Source: an uncultured Bacteroidia bacterium
GTDB taxonomy: Bacteria; Bacteroidota; Bacteroidia; Bacteroidales; UBA932
Assembly: GCA_902796555.1 (NCBI GenBank)
Contig: CADBPR010000033.1
Location: 1 to 48,278 of the forward strand
Direction of reading: 5' to 3'
DNA length: 48,278 nucleotides
In this document: positions 7,991 to 16,050 of the stretch, one piece after another
How the letters are laid out: each line of letters begins with the position of its first letter
Position numbering within the stretch: position 1 is the stretch's first letter
Notes under the pieces: model-generated
What the model saw: the letters and a program-made list of their open reading frames with translations, nothing else
Databases searched by the model: none
What the model was told of the DNA's origin: nothing
Made by a program: the position numbers and the translations under genes

Positions 7991-9826
7991 CTAATCTTTT
8001 TTCACCCGCGACATCAGGTTGCCTTGGAGGACGCGCTCTTCCATCGCCGGCCGGGTAATGTCGCCGGTGAGGTATTGTTCCACCATCAGGGAGGCAATCG
8101 GAGCGGCCCAGGTGGCCCCGAAACCGGCATTTTCGATATAGGCTGCGACGGCGATTTTCGGATGGTCGGCGGGGGCGAAGCAGATGAATACGGAGTTGTC
8201 CGCCCCGCGCGGGTTCTGCGCCGTGCCCGTTTTGCCGCAGATATCCAGCCCGGGTACTGCCACGCTGGTAGCCGTGCCGCCTGAACCCGGTCCGCCGTTC
8301 ACGGCGAGCCACATGCCGTGTATCACCTTCCGGAACTGGGTCGTATCCACCATCGTATATTGCCGCTCTTTGAATTTGTCGTCAATGTGTACGCCTTCTG
8401 ACTCTTTCACGATGTGCGGAATGATATACCAGCCCCGGTTGGCGACCGTCGCCGCCAGGTTGGCAATCTGCATGGGCGTCACCGTCACCTCGCCCTGTCC
8501 GATGGAGATGGACTTGATGGTGGCGAATTTCCACCAGCCCTTGCCGTACAGGCGGTTATAGGTCTTGGAGGAGGGGATGCTGCCGCCCGTTTCGGAGGGG
8601 AAGTCGCTCCCCAGTTTGTGCCCGAAACCGAAGCTCTGTACATATTCGTTCCACTTGTCCATCGCCTCTCCGATGTCTTTGTATTTCCTGTTTTCCAGAA
8701 TGTCCCGCAGGGCGAAGGTAAAGTAGGAATTGCAGGACATCATGATACCTTCTTCCAGGTTGATGGGGGATTTGTGGCCGTGGCAGCCGGGACGGTGGTC
8801 GCCCAGGGTGTAGCCGTGGGCGCAGGGGAAGAGCGAACCCGGCTGCAGGGTCCCTTCCTGCAGGCCGATGAGCCCGTTGACCAGCTTGAAAACGGAGCCC
8901 GGCGGGTAGAACCCCTGCACCGCCCGGTTGTTCATGGGCCGGTAGGGGTCGCGCACCAGGTCATTGTAATACTTGCCGATTTCGGCCAGTTTGTCCACGT
9001 CGATACCCGGACTGGAAACCAGTGCGAGAATCTCGCCGGTGGCGGGTTCGATGGCTACGACGCTGCCTACCTTGTTTTGCATCAACATCTGCCCGTAATG
9101 CTGCAGGTGGGCGTCAATCGTCGTCACGATATCCTTGCCGGGAACCGCTTCTTTGTCCATCTCCCCGTCCTTGTAGGAGGCCTCTATCTGGCCGTGGGAG
9201 TTCCGCAGGTAAATGTGATAGCCTTTCTCTCCGCGGAGTTCCTTCTCCCGGGCGGCTTCGATGCCTGTTTTTCCGGCGTAATCTCCGGGGCGGTATTCTC
9301 CGGGATGGGCTTTCAGATAGTTCTGGTCCACTTCGGAGACATAGCCGAGCAGGTTGCCGCCGGCGTTGAAGGGATAGTCCCGGATGCTGCGCACCTGGCC
9401 TTTGAATCCGGGGAATTTGTACTGGACTTCGGCCAGTTTCATGTAGGTTTCGGCCGGAATCTGCTTGAGCATCACCATGGACTGGTAACCGATGCGCCGC
9501 CGGTTGCGGGCGTATTCGGCCATCTTGTCGCGGATGAACTGGGGTTCCACGCCGAGGACGTCGGCCAGCATCAGGGTGTCGAAGGGCTGTACTTCCTTCG
9601 GCGTGACCAGGATGTCGTAGGCGACTTTGTTGCCCACCAGGATGTTGCCTTGCCGGTCATAGATGACGCCGCGGGTGGGATAGATGATGTCATACACCAT
9701 CGAGTTATTGGAGGCATTCTCCTTGTATTTGTCGTCAACCAGCTGAATGACAAACAGTTTGCCCAGCAGCACCAGGGCTACGACCCCCAGTCCTGCCAGC
9801 AGTTTGTGTGAGCGCTGAATCTCCAT
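7991..9826 (-). CDS. mrdA: Penicillin-binding protein 2 (elongation transpeptidase)
   Basis: Class B PBP that crosslinks lateral-wall peptidoglycan with RodA. A single N-terminal membrane anchor (residues 9-28) is followed by the PBP dimerisation region (YPTRGVIYDRQGNIL near 49; GKTGIEAAREKELRG near 185). The transpeptidase domain then carries all three active-site motifs: SVFK at 311-314, SCN at 364-366 and KTG at 532-534. Length 611 is normal for PBP2. It follows mreD by 2 bases in the order mreB-mreC-mreD-mrdA, so it is certainly part of that operon. The usual next gene, rodA, lies 2.8 kb further on beyond two opposite-strand genes. Confidence 0.96.
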   Translation of the reverse strand: MEIQRSHKLLAGLGVVALVLLGKLFVIQLVDDKYKENASNNSMVYDIIYPTRGVIYDRQGNILVGNKVAYDILVTPKEVQPFDTLMLADVLGVEPQFIRDKMAEYARNRRRIGYQSMVMLKQIPAETYMKLAEVQYKFPGFKGQVRSIRDYPFNAGGNLLGYVSEVDQNYLKAHPGEYRPGDYAGKTGIEAAREKELRGEKGYHIYLRNSHGQIEASYKDGEMDKEAVPGKDIVTTIDAHLQHYGQMLMQNKVGSVVAIEPATGEILALVSSPGIDVDKLAEIGKYYNDLVRDPYRPMNNRAVQGFYPPGSVFKLVNGLIGLQEGTLQPGSLFPCAHGYTLGDHRPGCHGHKSPINLEEGIMMSCNSYFTFALRDILENRKYKDIGEAMDKWNEYVQSFGFGHKLGSDFPSETGGSIPSSKTYNRLYGKGWWKFATIKSISIGQGEVTVTPMQIANLAATVANRGWYIIPHIVKESEGVHIDDKFKERQYTMVDTTQFRKVIHGMWLAVNGGPGSGGTATSVAVPGLDICGKTGTAQNPRGADNSVFICFAPADHPKIAVAAYIENAGFGATWAAPIASLMVEQYLTGDITRPAMEERVLQGNLMSRVKKD

Positions 9827-9828
9827 CG

Positions 9829-10338
9829 CTACCTCCTGTCATCGGGGGACAGAATGTCCGCCACCGCAACGGAAAGCAGGGTGCCGGCGAGGACCGACGC
9901 CAGGTAGCGCCACAGATTGAAGGAGAACGGACGGACAGCTCCGCCGTCAGCCCAGATGTACAGCAGCAGAAATACGGTCTGGACCAGGAAAATCACGAAA
10001 AGCACCTTCAGCGGGCCGAATTTTTTCATCGAAAAATTCTCGCCGCGCAGGAGCAGTTCTTCGCCGAAGACCAGCCGGATCAGCCCCCTGCGCAGCAGCG
10101 CGACAGGGACCAGGGCGAAGGTGTTGATGCCGACGACGCCTTCCGCAAGGAAGTCCACGGACAAGCCGGTGAAGAAGGCGATGAACAGACCGGCCACCGT
10201 ACCGACCCGCGTGGGAATGCAAAGCACCAGCACGGGCAGGATGCTCAGCATCACATAGGGCGTGAAGCGGAAGTAATTGCACAGCAGGAGCTGAACAAGC
10301 ACCAGCAGGATGTATTGGACCGTAAAACGCTGTTTCAT
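9829..10338 (-). CDS. mreD: Rod shape-determining protein MreD
   Basis: A 169-residue integral membrane protein with about five hydrophobic segments (for example ILLVLVQLLLCNYF and LFVIFLVQTVFLLLYIW). Sequence conservation in MreD is low, so the call rests on size, topology, the motif GVVGINTFALVPVALLR, and its place between mreC and mrdA. It helps anchor the MreB-MreC elongation complex. Its ATG overlaps the mreC stop by 4 bases, which suggests translational coupling. Confidence 0.92.
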   Translation of the reverse strand: MKQRFTVQYILLVLVQLLLCNYFRFTPYVMLSILPVLVLCIPTRVGTVAGLFIAFFTGLSVDFLAEGVVGINTFALVPVALLRRGLIRLVFGEELLLRGENFSMKKFGPLKVLFVIFLVQTVFLLLYIWADGGAVRPFSFNLWRYLASVLAGTLLSVAVADILSPDDRR

Positions 10339-11168
10339 CGGCGGCCCTCCTGTTTTTCAAGTTCTGCGATTTCCTCCTTGCCGGTGTTGGAAACCAGGGT
10401 CACATAGCGGATGGAGCTGAAGTCCTGCAGCAGCCGGACTTTGATCTGGTAGGTGGCGCCGTTCTCAATGCGGCTGTCTTCTACCGTCCCCACCGGAATG
10501 TCGGCCGGGAAGATGGAGGAGAAGCCGCTGGTATAGACCGTGTCGCCTTTCTCGAACTTGTGCTGCAGGGGAATCTGGCGCAGAATCGCGCCGGACGTCC
10601 CTTTCCCGTCCCATACCAGGGGCCCGACGGCCCCCTCCTTTCCGATGCGGGCGGATACGCTGAACTCGGTGTTCATGAAGGAGATGGCGTAGGCGTAGCG
10701 GTTGCTGACGGCATCGACGATGCCAATCACCCCGCGCGAGGAGATGACGCCGCTGTGGGGCTGCACGCCGTCTCGGGCACCCTTGTCCAGGATGATGTAA
10801 TTGTGCTGCTTGTTGCGGCTGATTTTCACGATGGTCGCCCCCATGTAACGGAAGCCGCCCGCCTCGGGGAAGCTCGCCGCCAGGGAGTCTTCCAGGACCG
10901 TCCGGGCGTCTTCTCCGCAGGCGGCCAGCTTCTGCGACAGGACGAAATTGTCCCGGGCCAGCTCTTCGTTGACCCCCTTCAGGGAGAAATAGTAACGGAT
11001 GCGCTCACCGGCGCCCCACACCTTGGCGTGGAAAGCCTGTAAGGATTTTGAAATCAGATAGTTCTGTACTTCTCCGTTGTGGTATAACAAACTGACGGCA
11101 GCAACCTCCATTCCGATGAAGATGGCTGCTGTCAGGACGGCGTTGACTATCTTCTTCCCGGCCGCCAT
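10335..11168 (-). CDS. mreC: Rod shape-determining protein MreC
   Basis: A 277-residue periplasmic scaffold with one N-terminal membrane helix (about residues 8-28). A helical stretch follows, then the beta-rich MreC domain with YMGATIVKISRNKQHNYIILDKG, GVQPHSGVISSRGVIGIV and GDTVYTSGFSSIFPADIPVGTV. MreC links cytoplasmic MreB to PBP2. It begins 1 base after mreB and overlaps mreD by 4 bases. Confidence 0.95.
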   Translation of the reverse strand: MAAGKKIVNAVLTAAIFIGMEVAAVSLLYHNGEVQNYLISKSLQAFHAKVWGAGERIRYYFSLKGVNEELARDNFVLSQKLAACGEDARTVLEDSLAASFPEAGGFRYMGATIVKISRNKQHNYIILDKGARDGVQPHSGVISSRGVIGIVDAVSNRYAYAISFMNTEFSVSARIGKEGAVGPLVWDGKGTSGAILRQIPLQHKFEKGDTVYTSGFSSIFPADIPVGTVEDSRIENGATYQIKVRLLQDFSSIRYVTLVSNTGKEEIAELEKQEGRR

Positions 11169-11169
11169 T

Positions 11170-12192
11170 TTACCGCATCAGGAAGGAATAGTTGGCAGCG
11201 TTCTTAAGAGCGATACAAGTACCCCGGGCCACGGCGCGGAGCGGGTCTTCGGCTACATGGAACTGGATGTTCACTTTCTCGGTAAAGCGCTGGGCCAGGC
11301 CGCGCAGCAGGGCGCCGCCGCCGGAAAGGAAGATACCGTTTTCTACGATGTCGGAATACAGCTCCGGAGGGGTCTGTTCCAGGACGTGCAGGATGCTGGA
11401 TTCAATCTTGGAGATGGATTTGTCCAGGCAATGGGCAATCTCCTGGTAGGAAATCCGGGCCTCCACCGGGTGGGCGGTCATCAGGTTCGGGCCGCGTACC
11501 ACGAAGGGCTCCGGTTCCTCGTCCAGCTTGGGGATGACGGCGCCGACTTCGATTTTGATTTTTTCGGCCGTGATTTCACCCACCTTGATGTTGTGCTGCT
11601 GGCGCAGGTAGTACTGGATGTCGCTCGTGAGTTCGTCACCGGCCGTCTTGATGCTTTCCTGCTGGACGATGCCGCCCAGGGAAATGACGGCGATTTCAGC
11701 CGTTCCGCCGCCGATATCGACCACCATGTTGCCCTTTGGCGCCTCTACGTCGAGGCCGATACCGAGGGCTGCCGCCATCGGTTCGTAAATCAGGTAGACA
11801 TCCCGGCCGCCGGCGTGCTCGGAGGAGTCGCGCACGGCCCTGATTTCCACTTCCGTACTGCCGGAAGGAATGCCCACCACGATTTTCAGGTTCGGGGTAA
11901 ACAGGGTTTTGTGCTTGTTGTTCACCTGTTTGATGAAACCGCGGATCATCATCTCGGCCGCGTTGAAGTCGGCGATGACACCGTCTTTCAGCGGACGCAC
12001 GGTCTTGATGCCGGGGTTGGTTTTTTCATGCATCAGCTTGGCCTTCTGGCCAATCGCGATGCATTTGCCTGTATGGTTGTCGATGGCCACGATGCTCGGT
12101 TCGTCCAGGACAATCTTGTCATTCTGGAAAATGACGGTATTGGCCGTTCCGAGGTCGATGGCGAGTTCCTGTGTCAAGAAAGAAAAAGCCAT
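11170..12192 (-). CDS. mreB: Actin-like rod shape-determining protein MreB
   Basis: A 340-residue actin-fold ATPase that forms membrane-bound filaments guiding lateral-wall synthesis. Nucleotide-binding signatures are clear: AIDLGTANTVIF (phosphate 1), VVDIGGGTAEIAVISLGGI (phosphate 2), and IFLSGGGALLRGL (adenosine). The N-terminal FSFLTQ stretch is a short hydrophobic segment like those that tether MreB to the membrane. It is the first gene of mreB-mreC-mreD-mrdA and diverges from ispD across 84 bases. I see no convincing full promoter for it there, only an AT-rich leader with a 12-bp palindrome. Confidence 0.97.
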   Translation of the reverse strand: MAFSFLTQELAIDLGTANTVIFQNDKIVLDEPSIVAIDNHTGKCIAIGQKAKLMHEKTNPGIKTVRPLKDGVIADFNAAEMMIRGFIKQVNNKHKTLFTPNLKIVVGIPSGSTEVEIRAVRDSSEHAGGRDVYLIYEPMAAALGIGLDVEAPKGNMVVDIGGGTAEIAVISLGGIVQQESIKTAGDELTSDIQYYLRQQHNIKVGEITAEKIKIEVGAVIPKLDEEPEPFVVRGPNLMTAHPVEARISYQEIAHCLDKSISKIESSILHVLEQTPPELYSDIVENGIFLSGGGALLRGLAQRFTEKVNIQFHVAEDPLRAVARGTCIALKNAANYSFLMR

Positions 12193-12227
12193 ATGGGTAT
12201 ATTGCGTATTCGGTTTTACATATTTTC

Positions 12228-12239
12228 CGTAAATTTACG
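12228..12239. repeat. 12-bp palindrome between mreB and ispD
   Basis: CGTAAATTTACG is perfectly self-complementary and lies midway between the divergent starts of mreB (12192) and ispD (12277). It contains a near -7 sequence (TAAATTTA) on both strands, so it may be a promoter fragment or an operator. Confidence 0.6.
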
Positions 12240-12250
12240 AAAAAAGTTTC

Positions 12251-12258
12251 TAAATTTG
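12251..12258 (+). promoter_or_regulatory. Probable -7 element of the ispD promoter
   Basis: TAAATTTG matches TAnnTTTG and lies 18 bases before the ispD ATG. No TTTG is seen at the expected -33 position. Confidence 0.45.
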
Positions 12259-12276
12259 CGCGGAATAGCGCACAAT

Positions 12277-12975
12277 ATGGAAAGAAATTTTTATTTGATT
12301 GTAACGGCGGCCGGTTCCGGTACCCGAATGGGGGCGGATAAGCCCAAACAGTTTTTGGAATTGGGCGGCAAGGCCATCCTGCAACTGACCATCGAGCGCT
12401 TTATCGAAGCACTCCCGGACGTCAAAGTCGTCACGGTGCTGCCGAAGGACTATATCCCCCTGTGGAAGCGGTACTGCCTGGAGCGTTCGTTCACGTATCC
12501 GCAGGTGCTGGTCGCCGGCGGAATCACCCGTTTCCATTCGGTGAAAAATGCCCTGGCGCGGGTGCCGGACGGGGCCTATGTGGCTGTCCATGACGGGGTT
12601 CGTCCCCTTCTTTCCGTCGGCATGATCCGCCGGATGGCCGAGCGGATGACCGCCTGCCGCGCCCTGGTTCCCGTCATGCCCTCCACAGACACCCTGAAGC
12701 CGCTCCGGCCCGACTGGGACGGACGTCTGCAATGGATAGAAGGCCGGTCCCTGAACCGCGTGGAGGTCTACAATGCGCAAACCCCGCAAATCTTCTTTTC
12801 CGAAGATCTGCGGGGCGCATATCAGCAGGCGTTCAACACCTCGTTTACAGACGATGCTTCCGTCGCCCGGCAGGCGGGCATTCCCATTACCTGGTGCGAG
12901 GGTGAGCGGCTCAATATCAAAATCACCACGCCGGAAGACCTTAAACTGGCGCAGGCGATTCTGTCGTTGGGGTGA
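12277..12975 (+). CDS. ispD: 2-C-methyl-D-erythritol 4-phosphate cytidylyltransferase
   Basis: Third step of the MEP isoprenoid pathway: joins MEP to CTP to give CDP-methylerythritol. The cytidylyltransferase signature AAGSGTRMGADKPKQFLELGGK is at residues 11-32. Later motifs include VHDGVRPLL and TPQIFFSEDL, then DDASVA and a C-terminal IKITTPEDLKLA. Length 232 is typical. I chose the ATG at 12277 because the family starts only a few residues before this motif; the frame stays open for 1.2 kb upstream only as antisense to mreB. The later pathway enzyme IspE is encoded elsewhere in the window. Confidence 0.96.
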   Translation: MERNFYLIVTAAGSGTRMGADKPKQFLELGGKAILQLTIERFIEALPDVKVVTVLPKDYIPLWKRYCLERSFTYPQVLVAGGITRFHSVKNALARVPDGAYVAVHDGVRPLLSVGMIRRMAERMTACRALVPVMPSTDTLKPLRPDWDGRLQWIEGRSLNRVEVYNAQTPQIFFSEDLRGAYQQAFNTSFTDDASVARQAGIPITWCEGERLNIKITTPEDLKLAQAILSLG

Positions 12976-12990
12976 GAATCCGTTCCTTCG

Positions 12991-13485
12991 TTATTCCGTT
13001 TTGGAGAAACTGGTGTTCTTGTAATCCTTGACCCACACCTGACGGTCGATGGCTTCGTCGAGCGAAATCATCGTATCGGTGGCCTGAATGTACGGAATCT
13101 TCTGAATCGTGCGCAGCAGGACCTCCATCAGATGGTCATTGTTGAGGCAGTAAATCTTGACCAGCAAGGCATACTTCCCGGTAACGAAATGACACTCGAC
13201 GATTTCCGGAATCTTGCGCAGGGAGGCGACCACTTCCAGATACTTGTCGGCTTCTGAAAGGGAAATGCTGATAAAGGCGCAGACATTCAGTCCGAGGGCC
13301 TGAGGTTTGACCAGCAGACGTGAACCGGTAATGACGCCGTTGGCTTCCAAACGTTTCACTCTCTGATGAATAGCCGCTCCGGATACCCCGCATTCCCGGG
13401 CGATTTCCAGGAAGGGCATTCTTGCATTTTTGACCAGGAATGAGAGAATTTTCTGGTCGGTCTGATCGATGTGATACGTAGCCAT
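12991..13485 (-). CDS. Lrp/AsnC-family transcriptional regulator
   Basis: A 164-residue leucine-responsive-type regulator. The N-terminal winged helix-turn-helix reads IDQTDQKILSFLVKNARMPFLEIARECGVSGAAIHQRVKRLEANGVI. The C-terminal RAM ligand-binding domain follows (LGLNVCAFISISL; VECHFVTGKYALLVKIYC). Such proteins sense amino acids or related metabolites and act as octamers. The targets are not visible; the amino acid transporter 5 kb away is only a speculative candidate. It converges with ispD (15 bases between stops). The leader is AT-rich with TAATTA repeats, which would fit autoregulation. Confidence 0.93.
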   Translation of the reverse strand: MATYHIDQTDQKILSFLVKNARMPFLEIARECGVSGAAIHQRVKRLEANGVITGSRLLVKPQALGLNVCAFISISLSEADKYLEVVASLRKIPEIVECHFVTGKYALLVKIYCLNNDHLMEVLLRTIQKIPYIQATDTMISLDEAIDRQVWVKDYKNTSFSKTE

Positions 13486-13512
13486 AATTTCAAACCGTAA
13501 TTAATTCTAATG

Positions 13513-13520
13513 CAAATCTA
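13513..13520 (-). promoter_or_regulatory. Probable -7 element of the Lrp-type gene
   Basis: Reverse-strand TAGATTTG fits TAnnTTTG and lies 28 bases ahead of the ATG at 13485. It is flanked by TAATTA at 13500-13505 and again at 13519-13524, an arrangement that could be an autoregulatory site. No clear -33 box. Confidence 0.4.
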
Positions 13521-13559
13521 ATTAAAAAATCTGAAACATGGTGATTCTCTGAAAGAAAA

Positions 13560-15878
13560 TTAACTTCTTTTTTGGAATCTTTTTCGGTATCCTCCTTTCT
13601 GGGTCGGCTCTCCTTCCACCAGCTGGCGGCAGCGTTCTTCCGTCAGGGACGCCACATCTGTCCCGCGGGGAATCTTGTAATTGTTTCCGGCGTGCTTGAT
13701 GTAGGGGCCGAAGCGCCCGTCGATGACCTGGATATCCGCATCCGGGAATTCTTTCAGGATGCTGCCGGCTCCGCCCTTGGCCGTTTCTTTTTCCAGCAGG
13801 TCCTTACATTCCGTAAGCGTAATGGTCATCGGGTCTTTTCCGCGCGGCAGGGACACGTTCCGGTCGCCATATTTGAGATAGGGACCGAAGCGGCCCTTGG
13901 TTGCAATCACGTCCACGCCGTCAAGCTGGCCGACGGTGCGGGGCAGTTCGAACAGCTTCAGGGCCTCTTCCAGGGTCAGGGTCTCGATGAGCTGGCCGGC
14001 GGACAGGTTGGCGTACTGCCGTTTCTCGCCCTCGCCTTTCTGGACATAGGGGCCCCACTGGCCGTAGCGGGCCACGATGGGCTGTCCGTCCTTGGGGTCG
14101 ACGCCGAGTTCCTTGCTGACGTGGCTGAAGCGGCCGTCGCTCAGCACCTCTTCCACCTTCTTGTGGAAAGGGGTGTAGAAGGAGGAAATCACCTTGGTCC
14201 AGGCTTCTTCGCCGTCGGCAATCCGGTCGAAATCCTTCTCGACATTGGCCGTGAAATCATAGTCCATAACGGTGTCGAAATTCTCTGTCAGATAGTCGGT
14301 TACAATCATGCCGACTTCCTGCGGAAGCAGCCGGCCCTTCTCGGCGCCCACCGTTTCCACCGCTTCTTTCGCAGAAATGGCGCCGCCTTTGAGGCAGAGG
14401 TTGGTGACCGGGAATTTTTCGCCTTCTTTGTCGCCCTTGACGATGTAGCCGCGGCCGGTGGTCAGGGTCGAGATGGTCGGGGCATAAGTGGAAGGACGTC
14501 CGATGCCCAGTTCTTCTAGTTTCTTGACCAGCGTAGCCTCGGAGTAACGGGGCGGCAGCGGGCTGTATTTGCACAGGGCGTCCAGCTGACGGTCCTCCAT
14601 GACGGTGCCCTGGGCGAGCTCCGGAAGCAGGACTTCTTCGTCGGGGGCTGCATCGTCGGTACCTTCCAGATAGACCTTCAGGAAACCGTCGAACAGCACC
14701 TGGGTTCCCTGAATCTGGAACCGTTCGTTCCGGCGGTCGGAGGCCACGCGGATATCGGTACGGAGCACCCGGGCGTCCGCCATCTGGCTGGCCACGGTGC
14801 GCTTCCAAATCAGCGCATAGAGCTTCTTCTCCTGCTGCGTACCCTCGATATCGGTATGGTCTATATAGGTGGGCCGGATGGCCTCATGTGCCTCCTGGGC
14901 GCCTTTGCTGTGGGTATGGTACTGGCGGGTCTTGGCGTATTCCGCCCCGAACTGCTCCGTGATGAAGGACTTGGCCGTGCCGAGTGCGAGCGCGGAGAGG
15001 TTGGTCGAGTCGGTACGCATATAGGTGATAAGACCCCTTTCGTACAGCGACTGGGCTATGCGCATGGTCGTGCTGACGGGGAAATGCAGTTTGCGGGCGG
15101 CTTCCTGCTGCAGGGTGGAAGTGGTAAAAGGCGCGGCCGGGCAGCGGAGGCCTTCCTTCTTCTCAACGGAGTCCACCCGGTACCGGGCGCCGATGCTGTC
15201 TTCCAGGAAGGCGCGGGCCTCTTCCAAGGTATGGAAACGGGTGTCCAGCAGGGCTTTGACCTTGACGGACGCCGGGGCGCCGGCCGGGTGGAAGATGGCT
15301 TCAATACGGTAAAAAGCCTCGCGTTTGGCCGCCATGATTTCTTTCTCGCGGTCGACCACCAGCCGCAGGGCCACGCTCTGTACGCGGCCGGCCGAGAGCT
15401 TCGGCTGAATCTTGCGCCACAGCACGGGGGAGAGTTCGAATCCGACCAGACGGTCCAGCACGCGGCGGGCCTGCTGGGCGTTCACCAGGTTTAGGTCGAT
15501 GCTCCGGGGATTCTCGATGGCATGCAGGATAGCGGTCTTCGTAATCTCGTGGAATACAATTCGTTTCGTCTTCTCCGGCTGCAGGCAGAGGGTCTCGTAC
15601 AGATGCCAGGAAATCGCTTCTCCTTCGCGGTCCTCATCAGAGGCCAGCCAGACGGTTTCCGCTCCGGCGGCCAGTTTTTTCAGGTCCGCGACGACCTTTT
15701 TCTTGTCGCCGGGGATGACATATTCCGGAGCGAATCCGTGCTCCACATCCACGCTGAGCTTCTTCTCCTGTAAATCCCTGATATGCCCGAAACTGGGTTT
15801 GACGATATAATCTTTCCCTAGAAACTTCTGAATGGTTCCGGCTTTGGCCGGCGATTCTACGATGACTAAATTACCCAT
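13560..15878 (-). CDS. topA: DNA topoisomerase I
   Basis: Type IA topoisomerase that relaxes negative supercoils. The Toprim domain is at residues 1-120, with VESPAKAGTIQKFLG and the acidic DEDREGEAISW at 81-91. The core domains carry LSAGRVQSVALRLVVDRE, and the catalytic Tyr286 lies in GLITYMRTDSTNLS. The C-terminus has no four-cysteine zinc fingers. Instead it carries at least three topoisomerase C-terminal repeats, marked by GQWGPYVQ, GRFGPYLK and GRFGPYIK, and ends in a basic tail (YRKRFQKRS). Length 772 fits the Bacteroidetes form. It is a single gene with its own promoter, divergent from pbp1A. Confidence 0.97.
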   Translation of the reverse strand: MGNLVIVESPAKAGTIQKFLGKDYIVKPSFGHIRDLQEKKLSVDVEHGFAPEYVIPGDKKKVVADLKKLAAGAETVWLASDEDREGEAISWHLYETLCLQPEKTKRIVFHEITKTAILHAIENPRSIDLNLVNAQQARRVLDRLVGFELSPVLWRKIQPKLSAGRVQSVALRLVVDREKEIMAAKREAFYRIEAIFHPAGAPASVKVKALLDTRFHTLEEARAFLEDSIGARYRVDSVEKKEGLRCPAAPFTTSTLQQEAARKLHFPVSTTMRIAQSLYERGLITYMRTDSTNLSALALGTAKSFITEQFGAEYAKTRQYHTHSKGAQEAHEAIRPTYIDHTDIEGTQQEKKLYALIWKRTVASQMADARVLRTDIRVASDRRNERFQIQGTQVLFDGFLKVYLEGTDDAAPDEEVLLPELAQGTVMEDRQLDALCKYSPLPPRYSEATLVKKLEELGIGRPSTYAPTISTLTTGRGYIVKGDKEGEKFPVTNLCLKGGAISAKEAVETVGAEKGRLLPQEVGMIVTDYLTENFDTVMDYDFTANVEKDFDRIADGEEAWTKVISSFYTPFHKKVEEVLSDGRFSHVSKELGVDPKDGQPIVARYGQWGPYVQKGEGEKRQYANLSAGQLIETLTLEEALKLFELPRTVGQLDGVDVIATKGRFGPYLKYGDRNVSLPRGKDPMTITLTECKDLLEKETAKGGAGSILKEFPDADIQVIDGRFGPYIKHAGNNYKIPRGTDVASLTEERCRQLVEGEPTQKGGYRKRFQKRS

Positions 15879-15926
15879 ATCTTTACCAATTCATTGAGAA
15901 ACCGTCCATTTTTCGGTTTCGAAGTG

Positions 15927-15958
15927 CAAAGTAAATCACATTTGGGGGATTTTTCAAA
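15927..15958 (-). promoter_or_regulatory. topA promoter
   Basis: Reverse strand: TTTG (15958-15955), a 20-base spacer, then TTACTTTG (15934-15927), one mismatch from TAnnTTTG. This predicts a leader of about 40 bases to the ATG at 15878. Confidence 0.55.
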
Positions 15959-15968
15959 ATTTTATCGT

Positions 15969-15976
15969 TAATTTTG
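15969..15976 (+). promoter_or_regulatory. Possible -7 element of the pbp1A operon
   Basis: TAATTTTG matches TAnnTTTG. The nearest TTTG upstream (15941-15944) is 24 bases away, longer than usual. The predicted 70-base leader contains an 18-bp AT palindrome (15993-16010) and a GGCGG/CCGCC hairpin (16022-16035). Confidence 0.35.
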
Positions 15977-16050
15977 TAGTCTGTAAAAGAGGATGAAAAT
16001 TTATTTTCATAAAATTTTGAAGGCGGGTTTCCGCCCTGTTGTAAAAGAAA

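Noticed and set aside
11077..12276. Open frame of 400 codons in frame with ispD, upstream of it
   Set aside because: It is antisense to mreB, whose protein is unmistakable. IspD starts with its own conserved N-terminus at 12277.
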